Below are positions 8,675 through 19,558 of a stretch of DNA of 48,611 bases, in pieces. Positions within the stretch are counted from its first letter, which is position 1, and each line of letters starts with the position of its first letter. The stretch is from positions 313-48,923 of the forward strand of contig NZ_MUFC01000018.1 in assembly GCF_001995985.1 (NCBI RefSeq), in the 5' to 3' direction. The DNA comes from Salinivibrio sharmensis (GTDB lineage: Bacteria; Pseudomonadota; Gammaproteobacteria; Enterobacterales; Vibrionaceae). The position numbers and the translations under genes are program-made. The notes below the pieces were generated by a model. It was not told the DNA's origin. It was given only the letters and a program-made list of their open reading frames with translations, and ran no database searches.

Positions 8675-9229
8675 TCACCTCTCAGATTGTAAATACTTCA
8701 GCGCCATCATCAGTGCGGTAATACTGCGCGCTTCACAGAAATCACCGTGGGTGAGTAACTCTTCCGCTTGGGCTAGTGGCCAGCGAATGATCTCAAGCGG
8801 TTCGGGCTCATCCCCCTCCAAGCTTTCTGGATACAAATCACGTGCCAACATCAGTGTCATCCGGCTGGAAAAGTAAGAGGGCGCCAACACAACCTCTTTC
8901 AATGGCACTAACTCGCGCGCGCCTTGACCGATTTCTTCTTTTAACTCTCTTACCGCGGCTTGCTCCGGTGCCTCACCGGGGTCAATTAATCCTTTGGGAA
9001 AGCCCAGCTCATAACGCTCTGTGCCTGCGGCATATTCGCGTACCAGTAAGAGGTCTCCTGATTCGGTCACCGGCACCATCATCACGGCATTACGTCCCGA
9101 CGGTTTCATCCGCTCATAGGTACGCTCGACGCCATTGCTAAAAATCAGCTCTAGCGACTCCACTTTAAACAAGCGAGAAGCGGCGACGACCTGTTTAGAC
9201 TGAATGTGAGGAAGTTTACGCTGCGTCAT
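8675..9229 (-). CDS. nudE: ADP compounds hydrolase NudE (Nudix)
   Basis: NudE is a Nudix hydrolase acting on ADP-ribose, Ap3A and NADH. The Nudix box is complete, running from GLIDPGE through REL to EEIG, and the conserved DLYPESLEGDEPEP seen in E. coli NudE follows. I chose ATG at 9229 (184 residues), with AGGGTGG about 11 nt upstream. An in-frame GTG at 9244 has its only AAGG directly abutting it, so it is less likely. It lies about 40 bp downstream of gspN with no terminator between, which suggests read-through from the secretion operon. Confidence 0.92.
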   Translation of the reverse strand: MTQRKLPHIQSKQVVAASRLFKVESLELIFSNGVERTYERMKPSGRNAVMMVPVTESGDLLLVREYAAGTERYELGFPKGLIDPGEAPEQAAVRELKEEIGQGARELVPLKEVVLAPSYFSSRMTLMLARDLYPESLEGDEPEPLEIIRWPLAQAEELLTHGDFCEARSITALMMALKYLQSER

Positions 9230-9271
9230 ATCGTGATTTGCCACCCTTTTTGATAAGCCTATCAGGCCTTG

Positions 9272-10018
9272 TTAGCCGCGAAAAGAAAAGCGATAGCGTC
9301 CTTGGTTATCCGGCGACCCCAGCCAAGACAGTGGTGCTTTCATCGACTCAGGGTAGGCCGGCCCCGGCTTCAGCCATCCTGACACAGAGTATCGCCCAGA
9401 TGGCGTGATTGACAATGAAAACTTATTGCTCAAAGAGGGCGCCTCACCTTGGCCCTGCGCGGTGACGCCTTGACCGTCACAAGCGAGAGAGGCGTGCAAT
9501 GGAATAGCGTTGAGCTGCCCCGAGGGAAGCGTAAGCCCCGCCTGCTGCCATTGGAACTGCCCGGCTAATCGCTGACATCCTGACTCCGCCAATACTGCCT
9601 CGCGGACAATCACATCAAGCCGCCCTTCAATCGCCACACTCGGCGGTAACGCCACCGAGCGGGTAAGCAAGCTTGCGGGAGCCGAAATCAAGGTGCGAGA
9701 AAGCTGCAGCTCAGTGCCATTAAAGCCCACCACACCCTTTCCGCTGATGCCTTGCGGGCCTTTTATCTTTATCGCCGCTTCCAGCGTGGCGCTGGTCAAT
9801 AACCGGTGCCAATGAAGATCCCATTGTATTGGGCCGACAGCCTGGTCTTGCCAACGCAGTTGCCTGACTTGCCCCTGCCACACAGTGCCGTTGACCCCGC
9901 TCAGCTTTAACTCTGTTGGCAAAGGCGCGAGGTGCAATAATGTTGCTGGGGCATGCACAATGACACTGACGGCAAATACCAGCGCGCATCCAAGCCCAAT
10001 CAGCGCTTTTCTCCCCAT
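9272..10018 (-). CDS. gspN: Type II secretion system protein N
   Basis: This 248-residue protein has an N-terminal membrane anchor (about residues 5–24) and a periplasmic beta-rich region typical of GspN/EpsN, including the conserved ELKLSGVNGTVWQGQ segment. It is the last gsp gene of the cluster, 3 bp after gspM. GspN is an accessory component that is missing from many type II systems. Its exact role is not settled. Confidence 0.88.
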   Translation of the reverse strand: MGRKALIGLGCALVFAVSVIVHAPATLLHLAPLPTELKLSGVNGTVWQGQVRQLRWQDQAVGPIQWDLHWHRLLTSATLEAAIKIKGPQGISGKGVVGFNGTELQLSRTLISAPASLLTRSVALPPSVAIEGRLDVIVREAVLAESGCQRLAGQFQWQQAGLTLPSGQLNAIPLHASLACDGQGVTAQGQGEAPSLSNKFSLSITPSGRYSVSGWLKPGPAYPESMKAPLSWLGSPDNQGRYRFSFRG

Positions 10019-10021
10019 CTG

Positions 10022-10516
10022 CTATCGCTCCAGCTCTAGTCGATTGACCTTCACCACACCCGCGGTCTCAGTCGCTTCGGTACTCAGCCGAGCGGCTTGA
10101 ATCCCGTGCAACTGTGCCAGTTGCTCTAGCCATCGCAACAATTGGTTAAAAGGGAGAGGCTCAAGGCCCAGCTGTACACTGTCCTCTCCTGGCTGTAACC
10201 GTGTGATAGTGACATTGAATTCGCCAGCACTAGCGGCAATGACTTGATTAAGCGGCTGATTTCGACTCGCCAACGCATGGCGAGTGCCCCCTGATTGGGC
10301 ACGCAGTTGCATGATTTGGGTGCGTTTATTTTGTAGCTCATTGAAAACGCGTCGCTCACTGATCACGGCAGTACGTGCCTGCTCTGCTTGTGTCTGAATC
10401 GGCACCACGATGCCCCAATAAAGAAAACTTATCAGCAGCACACCGCCGGCGACCCCGATAAGGCGCTGTTCGCGAGCGCTTATTGATTGCCATTGGGCCT
10501 GGATGCGCGCAATCAT
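10022..10516 (-). CDS. gspM: Type II secretion system protein M
   Basis: This 164-residue bitopic inner-membrane protein has a short cytoplasmic segment, one membrane helix (about residues 21–40) and a periplasmic ferredoxin-like domain. GspM binds GspL and stabilises the inner-membrane platform. Its ATG overlaps the gspL stop by 4 nt (ATGA), indicating translational coupling. Confidence 0.9.
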   Translation of the reverse strand: MIARIQAQWQSISAREQRLIGVAGGVLLISFLYWGIVVPIQTQAEQARTAVISERRVFNELQNKRTQIMQLRAQSGGTRHALASRNQPLNQVIAASAGEFNVTITRLQPGEDSVQLGLEPLPFNQLLRWLEQLAQLHGIQAARLSTEATETAGVVKVNRLELER

Positions 10517-11757
10517 GATTGACTCCTTAGGGTAAATTCACCACTGACTGTTTCACCATCGCGGTTAAGTTGCCCCAGGTCGGTTGTATAGTGCTCGTTT
10601 AATGCGCCACGCAAGCGCTCAAACTGAGCGAAGTCACTGCCGGTTGCCCGTAATATCAAGGCTTCGCGATTGGCTTGATAACGTAATGCTTGAAGCTCAA
10701 TACCGGGTACCTCACTCAGTAGGGGCGCCAGCTGAGCCAGCCAAGGTAAGAGTGCCGCATCATGTTGTTGGCTTTCCAACCGCGCGATCTCCGCATCCAT
10801 TTGACGAACCATGTATGAGCGAGTGGGAATGCGCTCATACTGCGGCAAGGTTTGACGAAACAGGGCTTCGCTTTGCGCCCGTAAAGCCTGCGCTTGCTGC
10901 TGGGTATCACGAATCGATAGCCATTGCTCAACCCCTAGCAACCCACTGATAGCTACCAGTAGACAAGCCGCTGGCAAAAAGGGTTTGAACGTCTGCTTGG
11001 TTTGACTTTGCGGTCGATACTCTCCGGTCAATATATTGGCCGTCACCGAGTGGCTGTGCGTGGCCAACACATGCAGCGCTTCCTCTGCATGCCACTCGAG
11101 TTGAAACGGTAAGGCATGAAGGGGGTTGGCGGCTTGCAGGCCACCTTCACCATAACCGTTAATACTGAGAGCGCCAGTCTGCTCAGGTGTGTTGATGTCC
11201 GCATGCTCCTGTTGCTGCCGCCACCAAGCCTGCCCCCAAAAGGCCAGCCACGCCGCCGTGCCCGTCACGCCTTGGTTAGACCCATAACGGCACAACCACT
11301 GCTCACCCAATGCCAAGAGTGAAAGCGAATCAGACGACCAAGGTATACAAAGTACATCGGGGATCCACTGCCGCGCACTGATCTCGGCCTCATCCAACGC
11401 TTGTTGCCAAGCTTGCATTTGCTGATGGGCAACCACGGCCACATGTGCGGTATCCGCCTGAGTATCGATAAGGCTAACATGTACCGCTTCCACCTCTTCC
11501 GCTAGCGACTCCTCGAGTAAGTAAGGCACTACCTTGTCGCGCTGGCGCCGAGAGCCGGGAGGGAGTGTCACCGAGGTCAATGTCAGCCACGTGCTATCCA
11601 CCAGCACCACCACTCGCCGCGTTTGTGCTTGCTCGGTTAACGCTGACAGGTGCTGACAACTGCCGCTCTCAACCACTTGGTTATCACTGGCACGAACCTG
11701 CGCCCAATAAATGGGCTGGCTGGCATCACTGATCCTTATTATCAGTCGCTCGCTCAC
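10513..11757 (-). CDS. gspL: Type II secretion system protein L
   Basis: GspL recruits the GspE ATPase to the membrane. From the GTG at 11757 the protein is 414 residues: an actin-like cytoplasmic domain, one membrane helix near residues 265–290, and a periplasmic domain. The GTG is preceded by GGAGG at 5 nt spacing, which decides the start; a longer in-frame opening to 11856 would lie inside gspK and has no such signal. The gene overlaps gspK by 32 nt and gspM by 4 nt. Confidence 0.92.
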   Translation of the reverse strand: MSERLIIRISDASQPIYWAQVRASDNQVVESGSCQHLSALTEQAQTRRVVVLVDSTWLTLTSVTLPPGSRRQRDKVVPYLLEESLAEEVEAVHVSLIDTQADTAHVAVVAHQQMQAWQQALDEAEISARQWIPDVLCIPWSSDSLSLLALGEQWLCRYGSNQGVTGTAAWLAFWGQAWWRQQQEHADINTPEQTGALSINGYGEGGLQAANPLHALPFQLEWHAEEALHVLATHSHSVTANILTGEYRPQSQTKQTFKPFLPAACLLVAISGLLGVEQWLSIRDTQQQAQALRAQSEALFRQTLPQYERIPTRSYMVRQMDAEIARLESQQHDAALLPWLAQLAPLLSEVPGIELQALRYQANREALILRATGSDFAQFERLRGALNEHYTTDLGQLNRDGETVSGEFTLRSQS

Positions 11758-12730
11758 GCATTCCTCCGAACCGACGGCGCAAAATAGAAACTTCGCCCTC
11801 GTCTTTATAGTGCAATAGTGCCTGGATGTGACGTTGGGCAGAGGCCACCTGCACATCGGCTTGTAATAAAAAGAACTCGCTGGTCACACCTAAGTGCGGC
11901 GCAATTCGCTCGCGATCAGCATCCTCAAATTCCGAGAGGCTCAGGGTATCAAGAAATGCTGCGACACTTTTCCACCCTGCCTCAGGCCGCTGCGCAATCA
12001 CCTGCTGTGCTTGCTCCACCGGTAACGCCGAGGCAAACAACGCTGAAAGCAAAGGCGCTTGCTTCTCGCTTAAGGTGTTCACATTGACTTTAAGCTCAGC
12101 GCTGGGCAGCGCGCAAAGTTGGGGTGAGGCACGCCGAAACACGTCACCATTAACGCCGCGCACCGCGCGCCATTCGCTGACATCGGCGAGCAAGGCATCC
12201 GCCGTCACATACGCAGGCTGCACACTTTCATAATGCGCGTCTTCTGCCCCGAGAGACTGATCCAGCTGATTGTTTTCATCAATAAAATCTCGGCTCGCCT
12301 GAGCAATCACATCCGCTTGATAACCCTCTTCCACATACTGTCCCACCAGCGCCCGTAACACCGTGACCTCATAAGGTGTTGCCCCACCCACTTTGGCGCC
12401 GCGCAGCTGTAAACTATTGAGGTTAAAACAGGCGCTCGCATCTTGTAAGCGACCACTTACTTTTCCACCATCCAGCGGAAAGGTACGAGCCGGCTCCGCC
12501 CAGGCTTGACTTAAATTCACCGTCTCACTCCCTGATAGGCTCTCGCGCAGTACCGATGCCGCCAAGCCCTCTACCGCATTGCCATACCAATACGCTTGCT
12601 GAAAATGCAGCTGATTTTCGGCGCGGTGATAGTTGGTGTATAGCCGCGACGCCATGCTCCCGGCAATCGCGGTCATCAATGCCATAATCATCATCACCAC
12701 CAAAAGGGCCGCCCCTTGCTGCCGCCTCAT
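11726..12730 (-). CDS. gspK: Type II secretion minor pseudopilin K
   Basis: This 334-residue protein starts MRRQQG|AALLVV, a prepilin peptidase site. As usual for GspK it lacks Glu5 of the mature sequence and carries a large inserted alpha domain. GspK caps the pseudopilus tip with GspI and GspJ. It overlaps gspJ by 4 nt (ATGA) and gspL by 32 nt. Confidence 0.93.
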   Translation of the reverse strand: MRRQQGAALLVVMMIMALMTAIAGSMASRLYTNYHRAENQLHFQQAYWYGNAVEGLAASVLRESLSGSETVNLSQAWAEPARTFPLDGGKVSGRLQDASACFNLNSLQLRGAKVGGATPYEVTVLRALVGQYVEEGYQADVIAQASRDFIDENNQLDQSLGAEDAHYESVQPAYVTADALLADVSEWRAVRGVNGDVFRRASPQLCALPSAELKVNVNTLSEKQAPLLSALFASALPVEQAQQVIAQRPEAGWKSVAAFLDTLSLSEFEDADRERIAPHLGVTSEFFLLQADVQVASAQRHIQALLHYKDEGEVSILRRRFGGMRERATDNKDQ

Positions 12731-13365
12731 TGCGCCTCCCGCTGCAGTGATGCTGGCAAGGTTTGCCCAGCCACAAGGTAAGTGCGCACTAACTTGCCAT
12801 AGCGTGGGTGGGTAAAGCGCACTTGAACCGCTTTCGGTAAGGCGTGCTTGGTATCGAAACTGTCTTGCCAGCCTTGCTTGACGTAAAAACGAAAGCTCAA
12901 ATCATCAATATCACTGAGCAGGGTCGCCACCGCGGGCTCGTCACTCGCCGCTTGGTCTGGGTAACGCCAGCGTAAGCGTTCAAGCTTGCCGTCTCGCTGA
13001 CGGTATCCGACCGCCACCACTTCACCACGCGGAAAGCGTATTTGTGGGTTAATCCAGCCAGTGCGGGTAAAGCGCACGCCCATCCCATCACTTTGTAATA
13101 CCTCTGAACCCGCGATGAGTAGCCGCTCTGTCGGCACTTGTCCTGTGATGCGTTGACGACGCGCAGCCATCTGGCGAAAGTCACTGTCCATGATCACCAA
13201 TGCGCGCTGCAGTCGCTGTAACGTCTCACCCACCTGCTGAGACTGCTCATCGCTGCGCTGCACGGTTTGCAGCACCTGGTATGCAGTCAGGCTAATGCTG
13301 GCGAAAACCACCAACGCCAACAGCACTTCCAGTAAGGTAAATCCTCGTTCAGCGCGTGGCGACAT
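12727..13365 (-). CDS. gspJ: Type II secretion minor pseudopilin J
   Basis: This 212-residue protein has the prepilin signature ERG|FTLLEVLLALVVF, with Glu5 present. GspJ forms part of the tip trimer with I and K. It overlaps gspI upstream by 17 nt and gspK downstream by 4 nt. Confidence 0.93.
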   Translation of the reverse strand: MSPRAERGFTLLEVLLALVVFASISLTAYQVLQTVQRSDEQSQQVGETLQRLQRALVIMDSDFRQMAARRQRITGQVPTERLLIAGSEVLQSDGMGVRFTRTGWINPQIRFPRGEVVAVGYRQRDGKLERLRWRYPDQAASDEPAVATLLSDIDDLSFRFYVKQGWQDSFDTKHALPKAVQVRFTHPRYGKLVRTYLVAGQTLPASLQREAQ

Positions 13366-13726
13366 AGGTCCTCACGGTGACTAACGGGTTATCAGTCTCT
13401 TCGGCGGCAGCCACCGACATATCAACCGCACGCAACTGCCCGGTTTCTGTTGCCACAGGGGTTAATTGCCATTGCCATTGTTGCCCGGCCATATCTGTTG
13501 AGCCTTGCGTCGCTTTATCAGGCACCTTGGCATTAAGCACCACCTCGGCGAGCTGATTGTCTGCCACCATAGAGGCTAAGGTTTTTTGTTCTAAGCGGCT
13601 CAGTGAGCGGGTGTGTTGCCCAGTGGCTTTCATCACACTCAGCGCCGCAACGGCAAAGATCGCCACCGCGACTAAGACCTCAAGCAAGGTCATTCCCTGC
13701 TGCGAGTTAACGCGCATTAACATCAT
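13349..13726 (-). CDS. gspI: Type II secretion minor pseudopilin I
   Basis: This protein is 125 residues from the ATG at 13726, which has GGAG 6 nt upstream; further ATGs follow at 13723 and 13717. The prepilin site is QQG|MTLLEVLVAVAIF, and the C-terminal half contains the WQWQLTPV segment seen in Vibrio EpsI. It overlaps gspH by 20 nt. A longer in-frame opening to 13807 lies wholly within gspH and was rejected. Confidence 0.9.
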   Translation of the reverse strand: MMLMRVNSQQGMTLLEVLVAVAIFAVAALSVMKATGQHTRSLSRLEQKTLASMVADNQLAEVVLNAKVPDKATQGSTDMAGQQWQWQLTPVATETGQLRAVDMSVAAAEETDNPLVTVRTYVATR

Positions 13727-14273
13727 CACCCTCTCCTGCACGCTGCCAGGTAAACCGCGCCAACTCATTGGCTTTGAGCTGCCAGACCGCACTGCCATTT
13801 GTTTCAATCACCAGGGTAAATGGTGTCAATTCACCATTGGGCAGTAGCCAGATTTGCGGTGGTGCCACCGCCTGCTCATCGTCTTCGTCAAACAAATCCT
13901 CAAACAGCGGCTTATCCTCGAACAACCTGTCTTGTTGCTGCCAACCAAAGCCATCCATGGTTAAGACAAAGCGGCTTTGCTCCGGTAAACGTCCTTGGGT
14001 CGCCCAGCGGTCACTGCTGACAAGTTGCCATTGTTCCTGCCCCATCACTAAAAGCTGATAGCGCTGTGGGTCGATACGCACGCCGTAGGTGCGACCTTCC
14101 AACCAGCTTTGCTCTGCCCACAGTTTCATCCTCTGATACAAGGCTTGCCCGGCCTCTTGTGTGCGGGTGTCAGCCGGCTCAGGCATCACCATTATCACGC
14201 CCGAGGCGCTCACCGCGACGATGACGACCACTAGCAAGATCTCGAGTAAGGTAAAGCCGGCCGCTTGACGCAT
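13707..14273 (-). CDS. gspH: Type II secretion minor pseudopilin H
   Basis: This protein is 188 residues from the ATG at 14273, which is separated from the gspG stop by one base. The prepilin signature is AAG|FTLLEILLVVVIV. GspH links the minor pseudopilin tip to the major pseudopilin fibre. An upstream in-frame extension lies in the gspG coding region and has no prepilin logic. Confidence 0.91.
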   Translation of the reverse strand: MRQAAGFTLLEILLVVVIVAVSASGVIMVMPEPADTRTQEAGQALYQRMKLWAEQSWLEGRTYGVRIDPQRYQLLVMGQEQWQLVSSDRWATQGRLPEQSRFVLTMDGFGWQQQDRLFEDKPLFEDLFDEDDEQAVAPPQIWLLPNGELTPFTLVIETNGSAVWQLKANELARFTWQRAGEGDDVNAR

Positions 14274-14274
14274 A

Positions 14275-14709
14275 TTACTGCAGCTCGTTGAGGTTCCAGT
14301 TACCAATGTCTTGATTGACCCCTTCTCCCCCTTCTTGGCCATCGGCGCCTAACGAGAAGATATCGACAACACCATGCTCGCCTGGGCTGACATAGCGATA
14401 ATCGTTGTTCCACGGATCTTGCGGTAAACGCTTGATGTAGCCTTGCGCAGGATAGTTGCGGGGTACCGGCTCACTTTGCGGCTGGGTCACTAGCGCGTCT
14501 AAGCCTTGATCGGTGGTGGGGTACTGATTGTTATCCAATTTGTACATATCCAGCGCATTTTCAAGCGCACTGACATCCGCCACCGCTTTTTTGACCGCGG
14601 CTTTGTCTTTGTTCCCCAGCAAGTTAGGAGCCACGAAGCTGGCAAGTAGACCAATAATGACCACCACTACCATGACCTCGAGCAGGGTGAAACCTTGTTG
14701 ACGACGCAT
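14275..14709 (-). CDS. gspG: Type II secretion major pseudopilin G
   Basis: This protein is 144 residues from the ATG at 14709, with AAGGAG well placed upstream. It has the canonical leader MRRQQG|FTLLEVMVVVVII, a long N-terminal helix and the C-terminal calcium-binding region rich in Asp and Gly (DIFSLGADGQEGG). GspG forms the pseudopilus fibre that pushes substrates through the secretin. Confidence 0.95.
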   Translation of the reverse strand: MRRQQGFTLLEVMVVVVIIGLLASFVAPNLLGNKDKAAVKKAVADVSALENALDMYKLDNNQYPTTDQGLDALVTQPQSEPVPRNYPAQGYIKRLPQDPWNNDYRYVSPGEHGVVDIFSLGADGQEGGEGVNQDIGNWNLNELQ

Positions 14710-14737
14710 CGCTTTCTCCTTGTTTAAATTATTCAAA

Positions 14738-15973
14738 TCACAAACCGACCATGTCATTCATGGCAATAATTGGCATTAAGGTGGCAACCACAATAAAAAG
14801 CACTAATCCGGCCATTAGTACAATCATTAACGGGCCAAACACTCCTAGGGCAACATTGACTTGCGCCTCAAAATCTTTGTCTTGGTTATCCGCTGCACGT
14901 GAGAGCATCGGCTCCAGTTCACCACTGCGCTCACCACTGGCAATCATATGCAGCATCATGGGAGGAAACAGACCAGACTGGTCGAGCGCAACACGCAAAC
15001 TGGCCCCCTCACGCACTTTATCGGCCGCTTCAAGCACGCGCTTACGTACATATTGGTTAGTGATCACTTGCGCGGCAACTTTCATCCCATCCAATAACGG
15101 GATCGCACTGGCGGTACAAATCGCCAATGTTCGCGCAAAGCGTGATGTGTTCAATCCGCGCGCCACCCGACCCAGTATCGGTAACGCGAGCTTTTTTTTA
15201 TCCCAGGCAAGACGCCGTTGTGTGTCTTTCAGTAACAGACGAATCCCCATACTAAAAAGCACCACACCACTGACCACCCATACGCCCCACTGGGTGATAA
15301 AGTCACTGGCGTTTAAAAGAAATTGGGTTGATGCGGGCAGTGATTGCCCGGTTTGGACAAATTGACCAACGATATCAGGCACGACCGTTGCCAACAGGAA
15401 GGCGACAATCAGTACCGAGAAAAATGTCAAAATCGCCGGATACAGCATGGCTTGTAACAAGGTCGATTGGATGCGTTGACGGTTTTCCACATAGTCAGCA
15501 AGCCGCTCAAGCACAGTGCCCAAATGGCCCGCTTTTTCACCGGCTGAAATCATCGCCCGGTAGAGCTCGTCAAACACATGGGGGTAATCCGCCAACGCAT
15601 CGGCCAGTGTGTATCCTTCCATCACCCGTGCACGCACACTGGTCATCATGCTACCAATTCGCGGCTTCTCGGCTTGCTCTGCCACCGCTTTTAAGCACTC
15701 CTCCAGAGGCATAGCCGCCTCAATCAAGGTCGCCAACTGACGGGTGATCAGCGACAGCTCCTGGGTGCTAATACCGCGTCCGCGCTGACGAAAAAGTGGC
15801 TGAGAAGCCGTGCTTTTTTGTGTCGCACGCTTACGGGTAGTGGCCTGAACATCGAGAGGAGTAAAGCCCTTGTCGCGCAATTGTTGCCGTGCTTGGCGTG
15901 CTGTATCGGCTTCAATCACGCCCTTGCGTTTGCGTCCTCGCGCATCCAGTGCTTGGTAGTCAAAGGCAGCCAT
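14738..15973 (-). CDS. gspF: Type II secretion inner-membrane platform protein F
   Basis: This 411-residue polytopic protein has two tandem GspF domains (about residues 75–195 and 275–400) and three membrane segments. It anchors the assembly platform. Its ATG shares one base with the gspE stop (TAATG), indicating coupled translation. Confidence 0.94.
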   Translation of the reverse strand: MAAFDYQALDARGRKRKGVIEADTARQARQQLRDKGFTPLDVQATTRKRATQKSTASQPLFRQRGRGISTQELSLITRQLATLIEAAMPLEECLKAVAEQAEKPRIGSMMTSVRARVMEGYTLADALADYPHVFDELYRAMISAGEKAGHLGTVLERLADYVENRQRIQSTLLQAMLYPAILTFFSVLIVAFLLATVVPDIVGQFVQTGQSLPASTQFLLNASDFITQWGVWVVSGVVLFSMGIRLLLKDTQRRLAWDKKKLALPILGRVARGLNTSRFARTLAICTASAIPLLDGMKVAAQVITNQYVRKRVLEAADKVREGASLRVALDQSGLFPPMMLHMIASGERSGELEPMLSRAADNQDKDFEAQVNVALGVFGPLMIVLMAGLVLFIVVATLMPIIAMNDMVGL

Positions 15974-17508
15974 TAACTCTCCTTGGTCACTCGCATTACT
16001 TCTTCCAGGGTGGTTTCCCCGTTCAGCACTTTGGCCAAGCCGTCATAGCGGATACTGGGGCTTTGCGCCCGCACCGCTTCCTCGATGGCATGCTCACCGG
16101 CATCATGATGAATCAACGCTTGTACATTCTCATCCACGGTCAACAACTCATGGATCCCGGTGCGGCCGCGGTAGCCTTTTTGGTGGCAATGCTCGCAACC
16201 GCTTGGTTTATATAACGTAATGGCATCGCCTTGGTTAGCAAGTCCCACATCCACAAACAATTGTTGCTGCGTCTCGTCGGCTTGATAGGGCACTCGGCAA
16301 TGTTCACACAGGGTACGAACCAAGCGCTGTGCTAATACCCCGAGCAACGATGATGAAAGTAAGAAAGGTTCAATGCCCATATCGCGCAAGCGCGTCACCG
16401 CGCCAATGGCAGTGTTGGTGTGCAGCGTTGACATCACCAAGTGGCCGGTCAGCGATGCTTGAACCGCAATTTGCGCAGTTTCTAAATCGCGAATTTCCCC
16501 CACCATCACCACGTCAGGATCTTGACGCAACATCGCGCGCAAGCCGCGAGCAAAAGTCATATCGACTTTGGGGTTTACCTGTGTTTGCCCTATCCCAGCC
16601 AGATCGAACTCGATCGGATCCTCAACCGTGAGAATATTGCGATCCTCACTGTTAATGGTTTGTAATCCAGCATATAGGGTGGTGGACTTTCCCGACCCGG
16701 TTGGCCCGGTCACCAGCAAAATACCATGAGGCTTGTGAATGAGGGTGCGGAAACCTTGGTGAAGGTCAGGCGCCATACCCAGCTGGGCGAGGTCGAGCTG
16801 CACTGCATTCTTATCAAGTAGACGCATCACTACGCGCTCACCATGGGATGAGGGCATGGTCGACACTCGTACATCAACCGCACGGCCGCCAATCCGGACT
16901 GAAATACGGCCATCTTGCGGCACCCGCTTTTCGGCAATATCCAGCTTGGCCATCACTTTAACCCGGGAGACCAACAGCGGCGCCAGCTTACGACTCGGCG
17001 AGAGCACTTCACGTAACACGCCATCGACGCGGAAGCGAATTGATAAAGCATGCTCAAAGGTTTCAATGTGGATGTCTGAGGCACTCTCTTTGATGGCCTC
17101 CCCCAACATCGCGTTGATCAGTTTGATGATTGGCGCATCGTCCTCTGATTCCAGCAAATCTTCGCTTTGTGGCAATTCCTCCGCGAGAGAGAAGAAATCA
17201 TCACTGTCGGCATCGGCGCCAATATCCGCCATTAGCTGCTGAGCATCTGCGCTATCACGCTGATAAAGGCGCGTGAGGTGTTGGTCAAACTCACTGTCTG
17301 AAACGATTTCAGGTGCCAAGTTATCGCCTAACACCCGTTGCACTTCCGCTAAGGTCTCTGGCGTCACCGAGGGCAAGCACAGTAAGCGCGTACGCTCGCT
17401 ACCCTCAGTGTCATTGAGTAGTATCACACCATGACGGCGAGCAAAGCCAAACGGCAATTGCCAGCGAGCACCTGCGTCTCGGCTAAGCTCTGTCGCACGC
17501 TCGCTCAT
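15973..17508 (-). CDS. gspE: Type II secretion ATPase E
   Basis: GspE is the cytoplasmic hexameric ATPase that powers pseudopilus extension. The 511-residue protein has Walker [10 protein letters not shown] at 268–276, an Asp box (LTVEDPIEF), Walker B (VMVGEIRD), and a His box (MSTLHTN). The tetracysteine zinc motif (CEHC and later CEHC) lies in the C-terminal part. The N-terminal region would bind GspL. It overlaps gspD by 4 nt. Confidence 0.96.
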   Translation of the reverse strand: MSERATELSRDAGARWQLPFGFARRHGVILLNDTEGSERTRLLCLPSVTPETLAEVQRVLGDNLAPEIVSDSEFDQHLTRLYQRDSADAQQLMADIGADADSDDFFSLAEELPQSEDLLESEDDAPIIKLINAMLGEAIKESASDIHIETFEHALSIRFRVDGVLREVLSPSRKLAPLLVSRVKVMAKLDIAEKRVPQDGRISVRIGGRAVDVRVSTMPSSHGERVVMRLLDKNAVQLDLAQLGMAPDLHQGFRTLIHKPHGILLVTGPTGSGKSTTLYAGLQTINSEDRNILTVEDPIEFDLAGIGQTQVNPKVDMTFARGLRAMLRQDPDVVMVGEIRDLETAQIAVQASLTGHLVMSTLHTNTAIGAVTRLRDMGIEPFLLSSSLLGVLAQRLVRTLCEHCRVPYQADETQQQLFVDVGLANQGDAITLYKPSGCEHCHQKGYRGRTGIHELLTVDENVQALIHHDAGEHAIEEAVRAQSPSIRYDGLAKVLNGETTLEEVMRVTKES

Positions 17509-19520
17509 CCAGCTAACTCCGCTTGCAGTGCACGGACTTCAGCAGGCATCACCGCCTCGCTATTGTAATCAGGCAGCACCGGTTTTTCGGCATCCGGCAT
17601 CAATTTCACACCGTCTTGTGCCCGCAATAGCTGCTCCGCACGAATGTAGTTATATTTACGTTGCGTCACACCATCGGCCGTTAAGCCCGTACGAATAATG
17701 GTCGGCTTGATAAACAGCATCAGGTTCTTCTTTTCAGTCTGAGTCGAGGTGGACTTAAACAAATGCCCTAACACCGGAATATCTCCCAGCACAGGCACCT
17801 TAGATTCGCTCTCTACTGTGCGCTCATCAATCAAACCACTTAACACAATCATTTGTTGGTCACCCACCATCACAGAGGTAGTGAGCTGGCGCTTACCAAA
17901 ACGCACATCGACCGCGCCACTGGCACCCAACACATTGGACACTTCCTGCTCAATATCCAATAGCACCGCTGAGCCTTCATTGATTTGCGGGGTCACTTTC
18001 AGTTTGATCCCGACATCTTTCCGCTCAACGGTTTGGAACGGATTGTCATTGTTGGAACCGGTTTGCGATCCGGTGATTACCGGCACCTCTTCCCCCACCA
18101 CAAACGAGGCTTCTTGGTTATCCAGTACCATCAGATTGGGCGAAGACAGAATATTCGATTCATTGTTCGACGCCACTGCCGTCACCAAGGCGGTCCAATC
18201 GCCCATGATCACCCCAGCCGCGAGACCATTCAAACCACCCAAGACTTCATTGAGTGCTGAATAATCACCCGACTCTGTAATGGGAACATTGTAGGACGTT
18301 CCATCATCCCGATAACGAACTTCAGTTCGAGTCGTGTCTTCAGTCGCTTTTTGTCCGGTCAGATAGTTGGTCACACCAACGCCAGTGTTATTAAACTGAA
18401 TCCCGCCGTTTTCCAGCGAGCCCCACTGGATACCAAGGTTGGCACCATCCGATTCGGACATTTCCACAATCAATGCTTCAATCAACACTTGCGCGCGGCG
18501 AATATCAAGCTGAGAGATCACGCTCTCTAAGGTTTTCAAAATGTCCGGTGGCGCGGTGATCACCAGTGCATTGGTGCCTTGGTGAGCAGAGATCTGCACC
18601 GCCTGCTGCGTTGCGCCTGGCTTGCTCTTTTTCTCTTTTTCATCGAGCAGGTTATCCGAGACCCCTTTAAGCACATCAACCACATCATCGGCTTTGGCAT
18701 AGCGCAAATAAATCACTCGGCTATTACCGGTAGTGGCCATCTCTTTATCCAACTGTCGGATCAGTTTTTTCACTCGCGCACGTACCTTGGGCTCGCCCGA
18801 CACCAATACCGCGTTTAAACGTTCATCGGCAACAATACGAGGTTCCAGCAATTCAGGGCGTGTGTTGGGGTTGTCCCGTTCATTAAGTGCCTCAACGATT
18901 CGCACCATCTCAGCGGCCGAGGCATGCTCAAGGCGCACCACCTCGACTTCTTTGTCACCGGCTTGGTCAACGCGCTGAATAATGTCGGTCAAACGGTTCA
19001 CCACCGCCGCACGCCCCGTAATCATGATCACATTGGCCGGATCGTAGTGCACTACGTTACCTGCACCAGCATTGTTGATAAGTTGACGCAGCAGCGGCGA
19101 CAACTCACGCACTGACACATTTTTCACCGCCACCACACGCGTGACGACCTCATCGCCCACCACGTTGTCAGCTTCACCGACCACAGGCACAGGGGAGGTT
19201 TTGGCATCTTTGTCACGTACCACCTTGACGACGCCGTTATCCATTTCCACTACCGCAAAGCCATACACTTCTAGGACATTGAGGAAAAACTGGTAATACT
19301 GCTCTTCGGTTAAGGTGTCATAGCTGCGCACGTTAACCGTGCCTCGAACAGAAGGATCGACAATGATGGTTTTTTCCAAATTGCGGCCAACAATTTCGAT
19401 AAACTCTTGAATATCCGTTCCTTTGAACGATGCACTAAATTCCGCCGCACTCGCTGACAGCCCAGAGAAAAGAAAGGTCACAGCGATAAAATAGGGGATC
19501 AGTCGTTGCCTTAAATTCAC
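17505..19520 (-). CDS. gspD: Type II secretion outer-membrane secretin D
   Basis: This 671-residue protein has a signal peptide (cleavage after SASA, about residue 25), N0–N3 periplasmic domains and the C-terminal secretin barrel, including the [14 protein letters not shown] signature. It forms the outer-membrane gate. It lies 38 bp after gspC. No GspS-type pilotin gene is present in this window. Confidence 0.96.
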   Translation of the reverse strand: MNLRQRLIPYFIAVTFLFSGLSASAAEFSASFKGTDIQEFIEIVGRNLEKTIIVDPSVRGTVNVRSYDTLTEEQYYQFFLNVLEVYGFAVVEMDNGVVKVVRDKDAKTSPVPVVGEADNVVGDEVVTRVVAVKNVSVRELSPLLRQLINNAGAGNVVHYDPANVIMITGRAAVVNRLTDIIQRVDQAGDKEVEVVRLEHASAAEMVRIVEALNERDNPNTRPELLEPRIVADERLNAVLVSGEPKVRARVKKLIRQLDKEMATTGNSRVIYLRYAKADDVVDVLKGVSDNLLDEKEKKSKPGATQQAVQISAHQGTNALVITAPPDILKTLESVISQLDIRRAQVLIEALIVEMSESDGANLGIQWGSLENGGIQFNNTGVGVTNYLTGQKATEDTTRTEVRYRDDGTSYNVPITESGDYSALNEVLGGLNGLAAGVIMGDWTALVTAVASNNESNILSSPNLMVLDNQEASFVVGEEVPVITGSQTGSNNDNPFQTVERKDVGIKLKVTPQINEGSAVLLDIEQEVSNVLGASGAVDVRFGKRQLTTSVMVGDQQMIVLSGLIDERTVESESKVPVLGDIPVLGHLFKSTSTQTEKKNLMLFIKPTIIRTGLTADGVTQRKYNYIRAEQLLRAQDGVKLMPDAEKPVLPDYNSEAVMPAEVRALQAELAG

Positions 19521-19558
19521 GTCACGCTCCTACTGCCGCGCGCGGCGGTTGTTGTAAT

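Noticed and set aside
14751-15365. 204-codon open frame antisense to gspF
   Set aside because: It is a shadow of gspF, without ribosome binding site or known motif.
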